Source: Acinetobacter parvus DSM 16617 = CIP 108168 | Lineage (GTDB): Bacteria; Pseudomonadota; Gammaproteobacteria; Pseudomonadales; Moraxellaceae | Length of the DNA stretch: 64,000 nucleotides | Direction of reading: 5' to 3' | Assembly (NCBI RefSeq): GCF_000368025.1 | Contig: NZ_KB849210.1 | Location: 1 to 64,000, forward strand | Position numbers and translations under genes: made by a program | The notes under the pieces: model-generated | The model's database searches: none | Seen by the model: the letters and a program-made list of their open reading frames with translations, nothing else | Told to the model about the DNA's origin: nothing | Part shown: positions 1 through 10,584 of the stretch, in pieces | How positions within the stretch are numbered: position 1 is the first letter of the stretch | Layout of the letters: each line of letters begins with the position of its first letter

Positions 1-1387
<1,387 letters not shown>

Positions 1388-1854
1388 TATAGAACCCCAA
1401 ACAGTCGTTAATCCCTACAAGTAGGATTAAGACAATTAAATAAATAATTAATGATCTATTTAATCTACAGTTCGAAGTCCCGTGCACTTAAGCACCGTAC
1501 AGCTTCAATCTAAATTCATATACCAAAACGCTTGATTCAGTGTTTTTGCTAGTTCTCATTTCTAACAACTCAGCTTAAAGAATTAATTCTTCTTGCTTTG
1601 TTATTGAATGAGTGAACAATTTATTTCAGACTCAAATTCTAATCTGTTAATGATTAACTACAGCCTCGTCAGCTTGCAGTAAACTGTGATAAATCACAGA
1701 AGTTAATAAATCTAAATCAATCTCTTGATTCACCTTATTTATTAAGTTCTATAATTTAAAAATATCTTTCACTACCATATTAGATCAGATACTACGCGCA
1801 GCATAGCTGCTTGTCTTGCGCTTCGGCAAAGCGTTGCTTTGCTGATCGAAGCTC
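1388..1854 (-). other. Internal transcribed spacer between tRNA-Ala and 23S
   Basis: This is an A+T-rich transcribed spacer with no credible ORF. It contains a perfect 7-bp hairpin, CTGTGAT-AA-ATCACAG, at 1684-1699, and the left arm (1791-1820) of the inverted repeat that encloses both tRNAs. I could not identify a canonical boxA here. Confidence 0.8.
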
Positions 1855-1930
1855 TGGTGGAGACTAGGAGAGTCGAACTCCTGACCTCCTGCGTGCAAAG
1901 CAGGCGCTCTACCAACTAAGCTAAGTCCCC
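1855..1930 (-). tRNA. tRNA-Ala (anticodon TGC)
   Basis: The minus strand gives a 76-nt cloverleaf that starts GGGGACTTAGCTTAG, has anticodon TGC in a CTTTGCACG-type loop, a TTCGACTC T-loop, and ends in an encoded CCA. The anticodon reads GCA alanine codons. It is the second tRNA after 16S, in the usual 16S-Ile-Ala-23S order. Confidence 0.97.
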
Positions 1931-2001
1931 AGCTTACAATCATAATGAACGATATATCTTCTCATCTAGTAGCTTGTGATTATTCATCACTTCGTCAGTA
2001 G

Positions 2002-2078
<77 letters not shown>

Positions 2079-2081
2079 TGA

Positions 2082-2120
2082 GAAATAAAAGAAGAGATCG
2101 TTGATCTCTTCTTTTATTTC
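2082..2120 (-). other. Perfect 18-bp hairpin in the 16S/tRNA-Ile spacer
   Basis: Bases 2082-2099 (GAAATAAAAGAAGAGATC) and 2103-2120 (GATCTCTTCTTTTATTTC) are exact reverse complements around a 3-nt loop. The hairpin lies in the transcribed spacer just 5' of tRNA-Ile in the minus-strand transcript. A role in precursor processing or spacing is plausible but inferred. It is not a terminator in any useful sense, because the operon continues through it. Confidence 0.7.
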
Positions 2121-2210
2121 GCAAGACAAGCGCAGCGCGTAGTGCACGACTTATCTCTAAAATTAAAAAAGAGAAACAATACTTTTTCTATCTTTCATTC
2201 GATATATCTC

Positions 2211-3942
<1,732 letters not shown>

Positions 3943-3994
3943 TATTCTCTTAATGATCTTCTCGATGATTCGTCATCATCAAGCTAGGTCGGCT

Positions 3995-4022
3995 ATGTTA
4001 CCCTAAATCTCTTTAAAGTCAA
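3995..4022 (-). promoter_or_regulatory. rRNA promoter P2 (proximal)
   Basis: On the minus strand there is TTGACT (4022-4017), a 16-bp spacer, and TAACAT (4000-3995), about 200 bp upstream of 16S. Both boxes are close to sigma70 consensus. It is the closer of two stacked promoter-like sequences. Confidence 0.6.
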
Positions 4023-4106
4023 CAGGTAATTTCAACTTTATTTTAAACCACTTTAAATAATTGATTTAAAACAACTTTCAATCAACAGCACCGCCGATGG
4101 AGTCGC

Positions 4107-4134
4107 ATTATAGATCATTCTAAATACCTTGCAA
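4107..4134 (-). promoter_or_regulatory. rRNA promoter P1 (distal)
   Basis: On the minus strand there is TTGCAA (4134-4129), a 16-bp spacer, and a perfect TATAAT (4112-4107), followed by a G+C-rich discriminator (GCGACTCC). A 16-bp spacer and a GC discriminator are typical of growth-rate-controlled rrn promoters. The 3794-4164 gap holds only this promoter, P2 and the 16S leader. Confidence 0.7.
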
Positions 4135-4164
4135 CCCCTTTCTTTAAATTATTGCAACAACTGC

Positions 4165-5226
4165 CTACTTCTTGCACAAATAGGGTTGAAAATGTGGAAT
4201 TTGGTCCATTATTTGTTCAGTTTTACTTTTTTCCTGCCAATGCAAGGGACGACAGTCCACATATTCGCAGTAGCCTGAACCCTCATAATTTTCATTTTTC
4301 CAGAACAATTGGTAGTTGAAGCTTCCCACATAACCCGCTGCCAAGCCAAATTTATAGTCCCCTCGGCTTTGTGCCTGTAGATGAAAAACAACCTCATCAT
4401 TTTCCTGATACTGCCAAATAAATTCTCTGGGCAAATACATTTCCCGACCATTGGGTGTCTGGATTTTAGGATAGACCCGTGTCACATCAAAAATGACCTG
4501 TTTCTCATAAAGTCGTGTTTCCTGTCCCGCAGACTGAATCTCAATTCTTGAAAAAACGATGTTGTTCCATTGGTTCCTTAGTTCTGAGAATACGATTTGT
4601 AAGTCTGGAGTCACCTGAATAATTTGATAAGTAAAAAAATTAAAGGCTATGAAAGGTAAGTAAATTGCCCTGGCATGTTTTAAGATACCCTGTGCCTCAA
4701 TTTGGTATTTCTGTTTTTTGTAGGTGATTTCACCCTCACACTGGCATCTTGCATACCAATAGTCCGCTACACCCCATTGTAAAGCTGAATGATTTTCTAT
4801 TTCCGCATGGGTATTTACCTTAAGCTGACAACTTAATTCTTCATCAATACGCTTAAAGTAATAATTGGGAAATTCTGCCTGAATATGGTCAACATCTAAA
4901 AATTGATAACGGTCCATTTCAAACTGACACTGTTCTTTGGCACTATAACTTTTGAGATGCCCTACAGTGGCAACACTACTACTGACCAAAACGGTTGCGG
5001 TATCAATAGCTGTGGTCGCAATTGAGCTGGCGTTATAACAGACAGGAATTCGTGGTTGCCCAATCAGGCTGATAAAGTTGAGGTAATGAAACGGTTCAGG
5101 CAAGTTTGGCAAAATCAAGGCCTGATAGACGATCTTGAACAAGCCTTTTGGGAGATAAAAAGTTAAAGCATCTGTCTTATTCAGGTTCAGCAGCTTTAAT
5201 TGATTGTTATTCATCAATATTGGCAT
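4165..5226 (-). CDS. Uncharacterised protein, possibly DUF6670 family
   Basis: This is a 353-residue protein of unknown function. The ATG at 5226 has GGAGG six bases upstream, which fixes the start. There is no signal peptide, and apart from a short hydrophobic Ser/Thr/Val-rich patch near residues 67-90 there is no clear membrane span. The C-terminal two thirds are rich in aromatic residues and alternating beta-type strands, which suggests a lipocalin- or AttH-like beta fold, but no catalytic motif stands out. I associate it tentatively with the DUF6670 family seen in Acinetobacter. It lies beside the rRNA promoter region and ends near 4165, so the rRNA operon and this gene are transcribed in the same direction. 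Function unassigned. Confidence 0.75.
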   Translation of the reverse strand: MPILMNNNQLKLLNLNKTDALTFYLPKGLFKIVYQALILPNLPEPFHYLNFISLIGQPRIPVCYNASSIATTAIDTATVLVSSSVATVGHLKSYSAKEQCQFEMDRYQFLDVDHIQAEFPNYYFKRIDEELSCQLKVNTHAEIENHSALQWGVADYWYARCQCEGEITYKKQKYQIEAQGILKHARAIYLPFIAFNFFTYQIIQVTPDLQIVFSELRNQWNNIVFSRIEIQSAGQETRLYEKQVIFDVTRVYPKIQTPNGREMYLPREFIWQYQENDEVVFHLQAQSRGDYKFGLAAGYVGSFNYQLFWKNENYEGSGYCEYVDCRPLHWQEKSKTEQIMDQIPHFQPYLCKK

Positions 5227-5242
5227 ACTGAACCTCCATTTT

Positions 5243-6076
5243 TTAGGTTGTTATTTTTGAATCATTCTTTTTGGCAAATAAAGTGGTTACCAAGCCTGAA
5301 AGAATATAGAGAATAGATACCATCAGGATTCCTACTGGAATGTTGTACGTGATTGCGGCAAAAATCAAGACCACAGGCAGCATCACAACAAAAGGTACAC
5401 GTTTGCGGTCCATTTGTTTAAATGAGTAGTACTTGATATTTGAAATCATCAATAGGCCAATACCTATCATAACCACACAGTTAACAACCTGAACCACGAT
5501 ATCCTTTAAGTCAAAAACGAATGGAAAATCCTGTTCAACCCAGACCATTGAGATCACCGTCACCGCTGCAAGCGGGCTGGCAATTCCAATAAAGTAACGC
5601 TTGTCTACCACGCCAATCTGCACATTGAAACGTGCTAAACGGAATGCGGCACAGGCCGTATAGATAAAGCAACATGCCAAACCAATACGGCCAAGGTCAT
5701 GTAAACTCCAGCTATACATCAGAATTGCTGGCGCAACACCAAATGCCAATAGGTCAGACAGTGAATCATATTGTTCGCCAAATGCACTTTGTGCCCCGAT
5801 TGCGCGTGCAACACGACCATCCAGACCATCCAGCAATGCCGCCAGAAAAATGGCATAAATCGCCTGGTTAAAGTTTCCATTCATGCTTGCGATGATGGAA
5901 TAGAAACCCGAAAGAAGTGCAGCAGTGGTAATCAGGTTAGGCCATAGATAGATGCCACGGCGTTTTACTTTCTGTCCCTCATGCGTCTGCTCTTCTTCTT
6001 CCACTTCAAATGTGATGCCATCGAAAGAATGGTCTCTATTATCTAAATCAGAATCTGGTTTAAGAGAATTTGTCAT
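5243..6076 (-). CDS. pssA: CDP-diacylglycerol--serine O-phosphatidyltransferase
   Basis: The enzyme makes phosphatidylserine from CDP-diacylglycerol and serine at the inner membrane, the first step towards phosphatidylethanolamine. The CDP-alcohol phosphotransferase signature is complete: DG-x2-DGRVAR, then G and D-x3-D (DSLSD), at about residues 83-108. An acidic, soluble N-terminal stretch of about 40 residues precedes several hydrophobic membrane segments. The length of 277 aa fits the membrane-type family. I chose ATG 6076 because GAGGAA lies 9 bases upstream; a TTG nine bases earlier is also possible. It ends 16 bp before the downstream uncharacterised gene, so the two may be co-transcribed. 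Confidence 0.92.
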   Translation of the reverse strand: MTNSLKPDSDLDNRDHSFDGITFEVEEEEQTHEGQKVKRRGIYLWPNLITTAALLSGFYSIIASMNGNFNQAIYAIFLAALLDGLDGRVARAIGAQSAFGEQYDSLSDLLAFGVAPAILMYSWSLHDLGRIGLACCFIYTACAAFRLARFNVQIGVVDKRYFIGIASPLAAVTVISMVWVEQDFPFVFDLKDIVVQVVNCVVMIGIGLLMISNIKYYSFKQMDRKRVPFVVMLPVVLIFAAITYNIPVGILMVSILYILSGLVTTLFAKKNDSKITT

Positions 6077-6115
6077 TATTTTCAATTCCTCGAGAATATC
6101 GTGACGGTGGTGGGC

Positions 6116-6973
6116 TTATTCACCCACCAACCAACGCACCGCAGCGTGACCACCATTTTCACTCATGCGCAAATGTGGGAATAGCCATTGTAGAGCCTGG
6201 TCCGCATCTTCTGAGAACTTCCAGGGTGGGTTGATCACCAACAAACCACAGCCATTTAACCCGACTGGTGTGTCATCTGGCCATACACAGATTTCGCACA
6301 CCAACTGACGGCGAATCCCCGTCTTGAACATTTTCTTTTCAAAACGTTCGATCATGGCACGGTCTTTAATTGGATACCAAACCGCAAATACACCTGTAGG
6401 CCATTTTTTATAGGCAGTCTGCAACAGCTCAACCAGTTGTGGGAAATCTTTACGCTCGATCTCATAAGGTGGGTCGATCATGACCAAACCACGTTTTTCT
6501 TTAGGTGGAATAACACCCAACAAACCCTCATAAGCATCACGCTCATGCAAGCCCATACGTTTATCACGGATGTTGTGGCGTAATTGCTGGAATACATCAC
6601 GCTGCATTTCAAACACAGTCGCTTTATCAATTTCACGCATCGCCTGCAAGGCAAACCACGGAGAACCAGGATAGCTGCCTTTGCCCTCTTCAGCACGCAG
6701 GCTTTCCACCAGTTTCAGGTATTCCTGAATGGCTTCAGGTGCCTGGCGTTTTTCCATTTCACCCAACTGTACCAGACGATGAATCCCTGTTAAGAATTCG
6801 CCAGATTTTTGCGCTGGCGCAAGTGATAGATCATACTTGCCCGCCCCGCCATGAGTATCAATATATCGATATGGTTTATCTTTGGCATTTAAACGCGTGA
6901 GTAGTTGAAGCAAGAGTACATGCTTCATAACATCGGCAAAGTTACCCGCATGGAAATGGTGACGGTAATTCAT
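6116..6973 (-). CDS. rlmJ: 23S rRNA (adenine2030-N6)-methyltransferase RlmJ
   Basis: RlmJ methylates A2030 of 23S rRNA using S-adenosylmethionine. The N-terminus MNYRHHFHAGNFADVMKH is highly characteristic of the family. The catalytic DPPY motif of N6-adenine methyltransferases is at residues 167-170 within MIDPPYE. The 285-aa length is usual. The gene lies about 40 bp upstream of pssA in the same direction. A distant GAGGAA precedes the ATG. Family assignment is firm; the modified position is taken from the E. coli enzyme. Confidence 0.93.
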   Translation of the reverse strand: MNYRHHFHAGNFADVMKHVLLLQLLTRLNAKDKPYRYIDTHGGAGKYDLSLAPAQKSGEFLTGIHRLVQLGEMEKRQAPEAIQEYLKLVESLRAEEGKGSYPGSPWFALQAMREIDKATVFEMQRDVFQQLRHNIRDKRMGLHERDAYEGLLGVIPPKEKRGLVMIDPPYEIERKDFPQLVELLQTAYKKWPTGVFAVWYPIKDRAMIERFEKKMFKTGIRRQLVCEICVWPDDTPVGLNGCGLLVINPPWKFSEDADQALQWLFPHLRMSENGGHAAVRWLVGE

Positions 6974-7091
6974 GTTGACAATTATTCCTCAATTCAGAGG
7001 ATAGTTTAACATGAAAATAGAGGCTATTCTTTAGCATTGATGTGATCACCTCAAATTGCCCTATAAACGATTAAGCGTGAACTGGAACTGT

Positions 7092-7700
7092 ATGCAATCT
7101 TCTTCCCTCCCAAGCCACTGGAATCTGGACAAGATTCTGGATGATTTAAATGATGCTGGATTTGCCCTGATTGATGAGGTGTATCCAAATGAATATGTAC
7201 AGGCTCTGGTAGATGAATGTAGTTTACATCTGGAACAGTTCAGGGCGGCAGGTGTACAGAATGGTGTGATGAGTCACATTCGTAGCGATCATATTTTATG
7301 GATTGATGGTCAACTTCCGATTGCGCAGCAACATATCCAGACTCTGAAACATTTATCCAAAGTTTTGAATCAGGCTTTTTATCTGGGAATTAAAGAGGTG
7401 GAGGCGCATTTTGCCTGTTATCACGCAGGTGAGTTTTATACGCTGCATCGGGATAATCCACAACAGAAAAATGACCGCATGATTTCAACCGTGTTCTATC
7501 TGCATAAAGACTGGCAGGAGGATTGGGGTGGTCAATTACGTTTGCAGGATAAGAATGATCAGTGGCATATCATCCAGCCCCTACCCAATCGCCTTGCGAT
7601 CTTTCAAAGTGATTTATTACATGAAGTTCTGTTATCGAAACAACAGCGTTTATCCATCACCGCATGGCTACGACGTGGAAACTCAATATGGAATGGTTAA
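7092..7700 (+). CDS. 2-oxoglutarate/Fe(II)-dependent oxygenase
   Basis: This is a soluble 202-aa oxygenase of the prolyl-4-hydroxylase-like fold. The iron triad is visible as His119-x-Asp121 (in LHRDN) and His177 (in LLHEV), with Arg186 (RLSIT) as the likely 2-oxoglutarate ligand. The substrate is unknown; relatives hydroxylate proteins or small molecules. I chose ATG 7092 with GGA six bases upstream. The reading frame is open back to a TTG at 7056 and a GTG at 7077. It is divergent from rlmJ and followed by a small helical protein gene 64 bp downstream. Confidence 0.85.
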   Translation: MQSSSLPSHWNLDKILDDLNDAGFALIDEVYPNEYVQALVDECSLHLEQFRAAGVQNGVMSHIRSDHILWIDGQLPIAQQHIQTLKHLSKVLNQAFYLGIKEVEAHFACYHAGEFYTLHRDNPQQKNDRMISTVFYLHKDWQEDWGGQLRLQDKNDQWHIIQPLPNRLAIFQSDLLHEVLLSKQQRLSITAWLRRGNSIWNG

Positions 7701-7764
7701 ATCCTTTAAATTACGAAAAACAGCCCGATATAACTCGGTATAACTGACGATTTTGGATCGATAA

Positions 7765-8292
7765 ATGTCAAATGAAACCAAACAGGTGATTGCACGGATT
7801 GGTGAAACCGACCAACTTTATTTAAATGGTAATACCCCTGAACTGGCTTTGGAGCGGGCTGAATTGCGTTTGCAACTAGTCTTGCTGAGCCATGTCCGTC
7901 AGGAACAGTTGCATTTTTTGCAGGAAGCGATTGTTCTACTTGAACAGGCTCGCATTGAATATGAAGAAATGCCTTTAAGTCTATATTTAAATCTGTCTTT
8001 ATGCCTTGCAAAGGCTTATATGATTTATTTTGAATTGACTAAGGAGCAACGGTTCGCCTTAATTACTCAGCAAATTCTTAAACCTTTGGCTTATACCGAA
8101 AGCTTAGAGATTTATTTCTTTCTGGCTTATGCCTCAGCAGCGAAAAAGGAACAAGCATTAACGCAACATTGGCTGAAAAAGTATGTCTCCTGTTTAGACC
8201 ATGATCTGGAACTGTTACAGGTTCACCCTGCATTTAGCCTTGCCCGTGAGAAAGAATGGTTTAAAACCCTGATTCGAAATAAAGCTCACTAA
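7765..8292 (+). CDS. Hypothetical helical (TPR-like) protein
   Basis: This 175-aa protein appears almost entirely alpha-helical, with repeating amphipathic helices (for example AELRLQLVLL, FLQEAIVLLEQAR, LYLNLSLCLAKAYMIYF) that resemble a TPR-type repeat array. No signal peptide, membrane span or catalytic motif is seen. The ATG at 7765 has GGA 8 bases upstream. It follows the oxygenase gene in the same direction and may share its transcript. I do not recognise the family. Confidence 0.7.
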   Translation: MSNETKQVIARIGETDQLYLNGNTPELALERAELRLQLVLLSHVRQEQLHFLQEAIVLLEQARIEYEEMPLSLYLNLSLCLAKAYMIYFELTKEQRFALITQQILKPLAYTESLEIYFFLAYASAAKKEQALTQHWLKKYVSCLDHDLELLQVHPAFSLAREKEWFKTLIRNKAH

Positions 8293-8316
8293 TGTGAGCT
8301 TTATTTTTATGTGTGC

Positions 8317-8559
8317 CTATTGAGTGCTATCTAAATGCAGTTGCTGATTCAACTCATCAATCACAATGGCCCAGTCGTCATCTTTATCCCAATGGCTTTT
8401 TAGGAAATCACGCTGGCCAGCACTCCAGAACTCAGCCTCATGTAGTTTTTGATCAGCCCCAAGCTGATGGGTTTTTACAAAACTTTCAATTGAGGCATCA
8501 TCCGCCTCAAGTCCCAGTTGTTCAAATAAAAGCTTAAGCGTTGGTTGTTGTTCAAACAT
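8317..8559 (-). CDS. DUF2789 domain protein
   Basis: This is a small acidic protein of 80 aa that matches the DUF2789 pattern: an N-terminal LFEQLGL, a central D-x2-I-x2-F, and the FWSAGQRDFLK segment followed by DDDWAIVIDEL. The function of the family is unknown. The start is ATG 8559, with GGAG seven bases upstream; the upstream in-frame codons lack an RBS. It is convergent with the helical protein gene at 7765, separated by only 24 bp. Confidence 0.8.
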   Translation of the reverse strand: MFEQQPTLKLLFEQLGLEADDASIESFVKTHQLGADQKLHEAEFWSAGQRDFLKSHWDKDDDWAIVIDELNQQLHLDSTQ

Positions 8560-8671
8560 TGTTATTCTCCACATCATTATCCAGATCAAAATAATCTACC
8601 AGCAAATACTGATTACATGGAGAGGTATGTCTATATTTTCTTGTTGTTTTTTGTTTTTTATCGCAACAAAA

Positions 8672-8696
8672 AAAGCACTCTCTTGGAGAGTGCTTT
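8672..8696 (-). terminator. mdh terminator
   Basis: The arms AAAGCACTCTC and GAGAGTGCTTT surround a 3-nt loop. A long A-run on the plus strand next to it gives a U-run in the minus transcript, so it terminates mdh. Confidence 0.85.
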
Positions 8697-8716
8697 CAAT
8701 TTATCAAAAAGATAAA

Positions 8717-9703
8717 TTATTTTAGCATGTCAGCAATTGCCGCACGTTCTTCTTCAAGTTCCTGAAGTGTCTTGTACATACGTTCACGGCTGAACTCATC
8801 AATTTCAAGACCTTCAACACGGGTGTACTCGCCATTTTCACAAGTCACTGGCACACCGTACATTACGCCTTCAGGGATACCGTAAGAACCGTCAGATGGA
8901 ATACCCATAGTTACCCATTTGCCATTTGTACCCAACGCCCAGTCACGCATATGGTCTATTGCAGCGTTGGCAGCTGAAGCAGCTGAAGACAAACCACGCG
9001 CTTCGATAATCGCAGCACCACGTTTACCAACAGTTGGAAGGAATACATCTTTATTCCATTCCGCATCGTTGATCTTGTCTTTCAAGCTTTCGCCATTTGC
9101 AGTTGCAAAACGGTAGTCAGCATACATTGTTGGAGAGTGGTTACCCCAAACTGTCAATTTCTCGATGTCAGCAACCGCAACACCCGCTTTCTGAGCGATC
9201 TGGGTCAACGCACGGTTATGGTCAAGACGCAACATTGCGGTGAAGTTTTTCGCTGGAAGGTCTGGAGCAGATTTCATCGCGATATAAGCGTTGGTGTTTG
9301 CAGGGTTACCTACAACCAATACCTTAACGTTACGGCTGGCAACTTCGTTTAAAGCCTGACCTTGACCGATGAAGATTTCGCCATTTACTTTCAACAGGTC
9401 AGCACGTTCCATACCAGGGCCACGTGGACGAGAACCTACCAACAACGCATAGTCTGCATCTTTAAATGCAACCTTTGGATCATCAGTCCCGATCATGCCT
9501 GCCAATAATGGGAAAGCACAGTCATCAAGTTCCATCATTACGCCTTTAAGCGCTTGTTGAGCTTTTTCAACAGGAACTTCAAGCAATTGCAGAATGACTG
9601 GTTGATCTTTACCTAACATTTCACCGCTTGCTATACGGAATAGTAAGCTATAACCAATTTGACCAGCAGCGCCTGTAACGGCAACACGAACGGGTTGCTT
9701 CAT
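8717..9703 (-). CDS. mdh: Malate dehydrogenase
   Basis: The enzyme oxidises malate to oxaloacetate with NAD in the TCA cycle. The Rossmann motif TGAAGQIG is at residues 10-17. The substrate-binding and catalytic residues are visible: the mobile loop SRPRGPGMER (Arg93, Arg99), LDHNR (Asp161, Arg164) and WGNHS (His189). At 328 aa it belongs to the longer, cytosolic-type MDH subgroup, not the 312-aa E. coli type. The start is ATG 9703, with GGAG eight bases upstream; the extra N-terminal codons back to 9733 have no RBS. It is a single-gene unit with its own terminator. Confidence 0.96.
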   Translation of the reverse strand: MKQPVRVAVTGAAGQIGYSLLFRIASGEMLGKDQPVILQLLEVPVEKAQQALKGVMMELDDCAFPLLAGMIGTDDPKVAFKDADYALLVGSRPRGPGMERADLLKVNGEIFIGQGQALNEVASRNVKVLVVGNPANTNAYIAMKSAPDLPAKNFTAMLRLDHNRALTQIAQKAGVAVADIEKLTVWGNHSPTMYADYRFATANGESLKDKINDAEWNKDVFLPTVGKRGAAIIEARGLSSAASAANAAIDHMRDWALGTNGKWVTMGIPSDGSYGIPEGVMYGVPVTCENGEYTRVEGLEIDEFSRERMYKTLQELEEERAAIADMLK

Positions 9704-9872
9704 GTGATATTCTCCAGTGAGATGCGTTAGCACGATTGAATTTTCTTGTTATTCAACCGAATTATCATAGACGGCAAAGATTGTACTCTAAAGCGAACAT
9801 AGATGCATGTGAAAGAGAATGGATTTCAACAAAAGTCTGATAGAAAATACAAATTAAGCTAGAAAAAAATGC

Positions 9873-10559
9873 CTAATAGCTGCCCTTGATGGTAAATTCG
9901 TTTGGACAGCCCGTGACAATATGGCTTGCACATTGTTTGTATTGCCCATTTTTCTGGTAACACACACGGATTTCCGTCAGGATGAAATCGAATCTGGAAG
10001 CCTGACAGCTAAAACGGATTCCGTTTGGTGGCAGGGATGGATTGAGCTTGGCAAATTGCTGACGCAGGTTTTCCTTTTGCACCTTAATGGTATTTGGACT
10101 TGTCAGGTCGGCAGGAATTTTCAGGCGCTCGGCAAAGTTGATCACCGTCCTGAAATACTGACTGGCATTCATAGGGACACAGCCGCCAACATTTTGCCAA
10201 AGTTGAACCCGTGCGTTTTCATCAGGCATAACCCGTGCGACAACTCTTGCCTGCAATGGGCTTAGTTTTGCTGAAGTCTTGGTTTCACAGTTTTTATTGA
10301 CAGGCACTTCTGGCAGCAGACTAGAGATGGTTAGTGAATAACCCTCCAGACATTTTCGCTGTTTCTGCTTCGATGTATCCAATTCACAAGCCGCAGGCGT
10401 CATTTGTATATGCATGACATAACCCACCAGATCGTTATTATCTGCTGCATATAATGGCGCACTGAATGATAGAACCAAGTAGCAGAACAGGCTCTGCAAG
10501 GTTAACAACATTGATCGCTTGAATATTTTTTTCAATTTCATCAAATACAAAAACTTCAT
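9873..10559 (-). CDS. RNase T2-like secreted protein lacking the catalytic residues
   Basis: This 228-aa protein has an N-terminal signal peptide ending near APLYA|A (residue 39) and eight or more cysteines. The layout matches RNase T2/RNase I: a strand ending in TPAACE, then a CAS-I-like segment SLTISSLLPE (residues 75-84), a CAS-II-like segment QLWQNVGGC (119-127), a YFRTVINF helix and C-terminal EIRVCYQ. In active enzymes the two segments read xFTVHGLWPx and HEWxKHGTC. Here the catalytic His, Glu, Lys and His are Ser, Leu, Asn and Val. It is therefore probably a non-catalytic homologue. It follows slt in the same direction with a 25-bp gap. No clear RBS; the start may be M1 or M7. Confidence 0.75.
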   Translation of the reverse strand: MKFLYLMKLKKIFKRSMLLTLQSLFCYLVLSFSAPLYAADNNDLVGYVMHIQMTPAACELDTSKQKQRKCLEGYSLTISSLLPEVPVNKNCETKTSAKLSPLQARVVARVMPDENARVQLWQNVGGCVPMNASQYFRTVINFAERLKIPADLTSPNTIKVQKENLRQQFAKLNPSLPPNGIRFSCQASRFDFILTEIRVCYQKNGQYKQCASHIVTGCPNEFTIKGSY

Positions 10560-10584
10560 TGTTTCAAATTAAACATCTCGTGTT

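Noticed and set aside
9921..10265. 114-codon ORF opposite the RNase T2-like gene
   Set aside because: It is antisense to a gene with a clear signal peptide and homology; no RBS or recognisable product.
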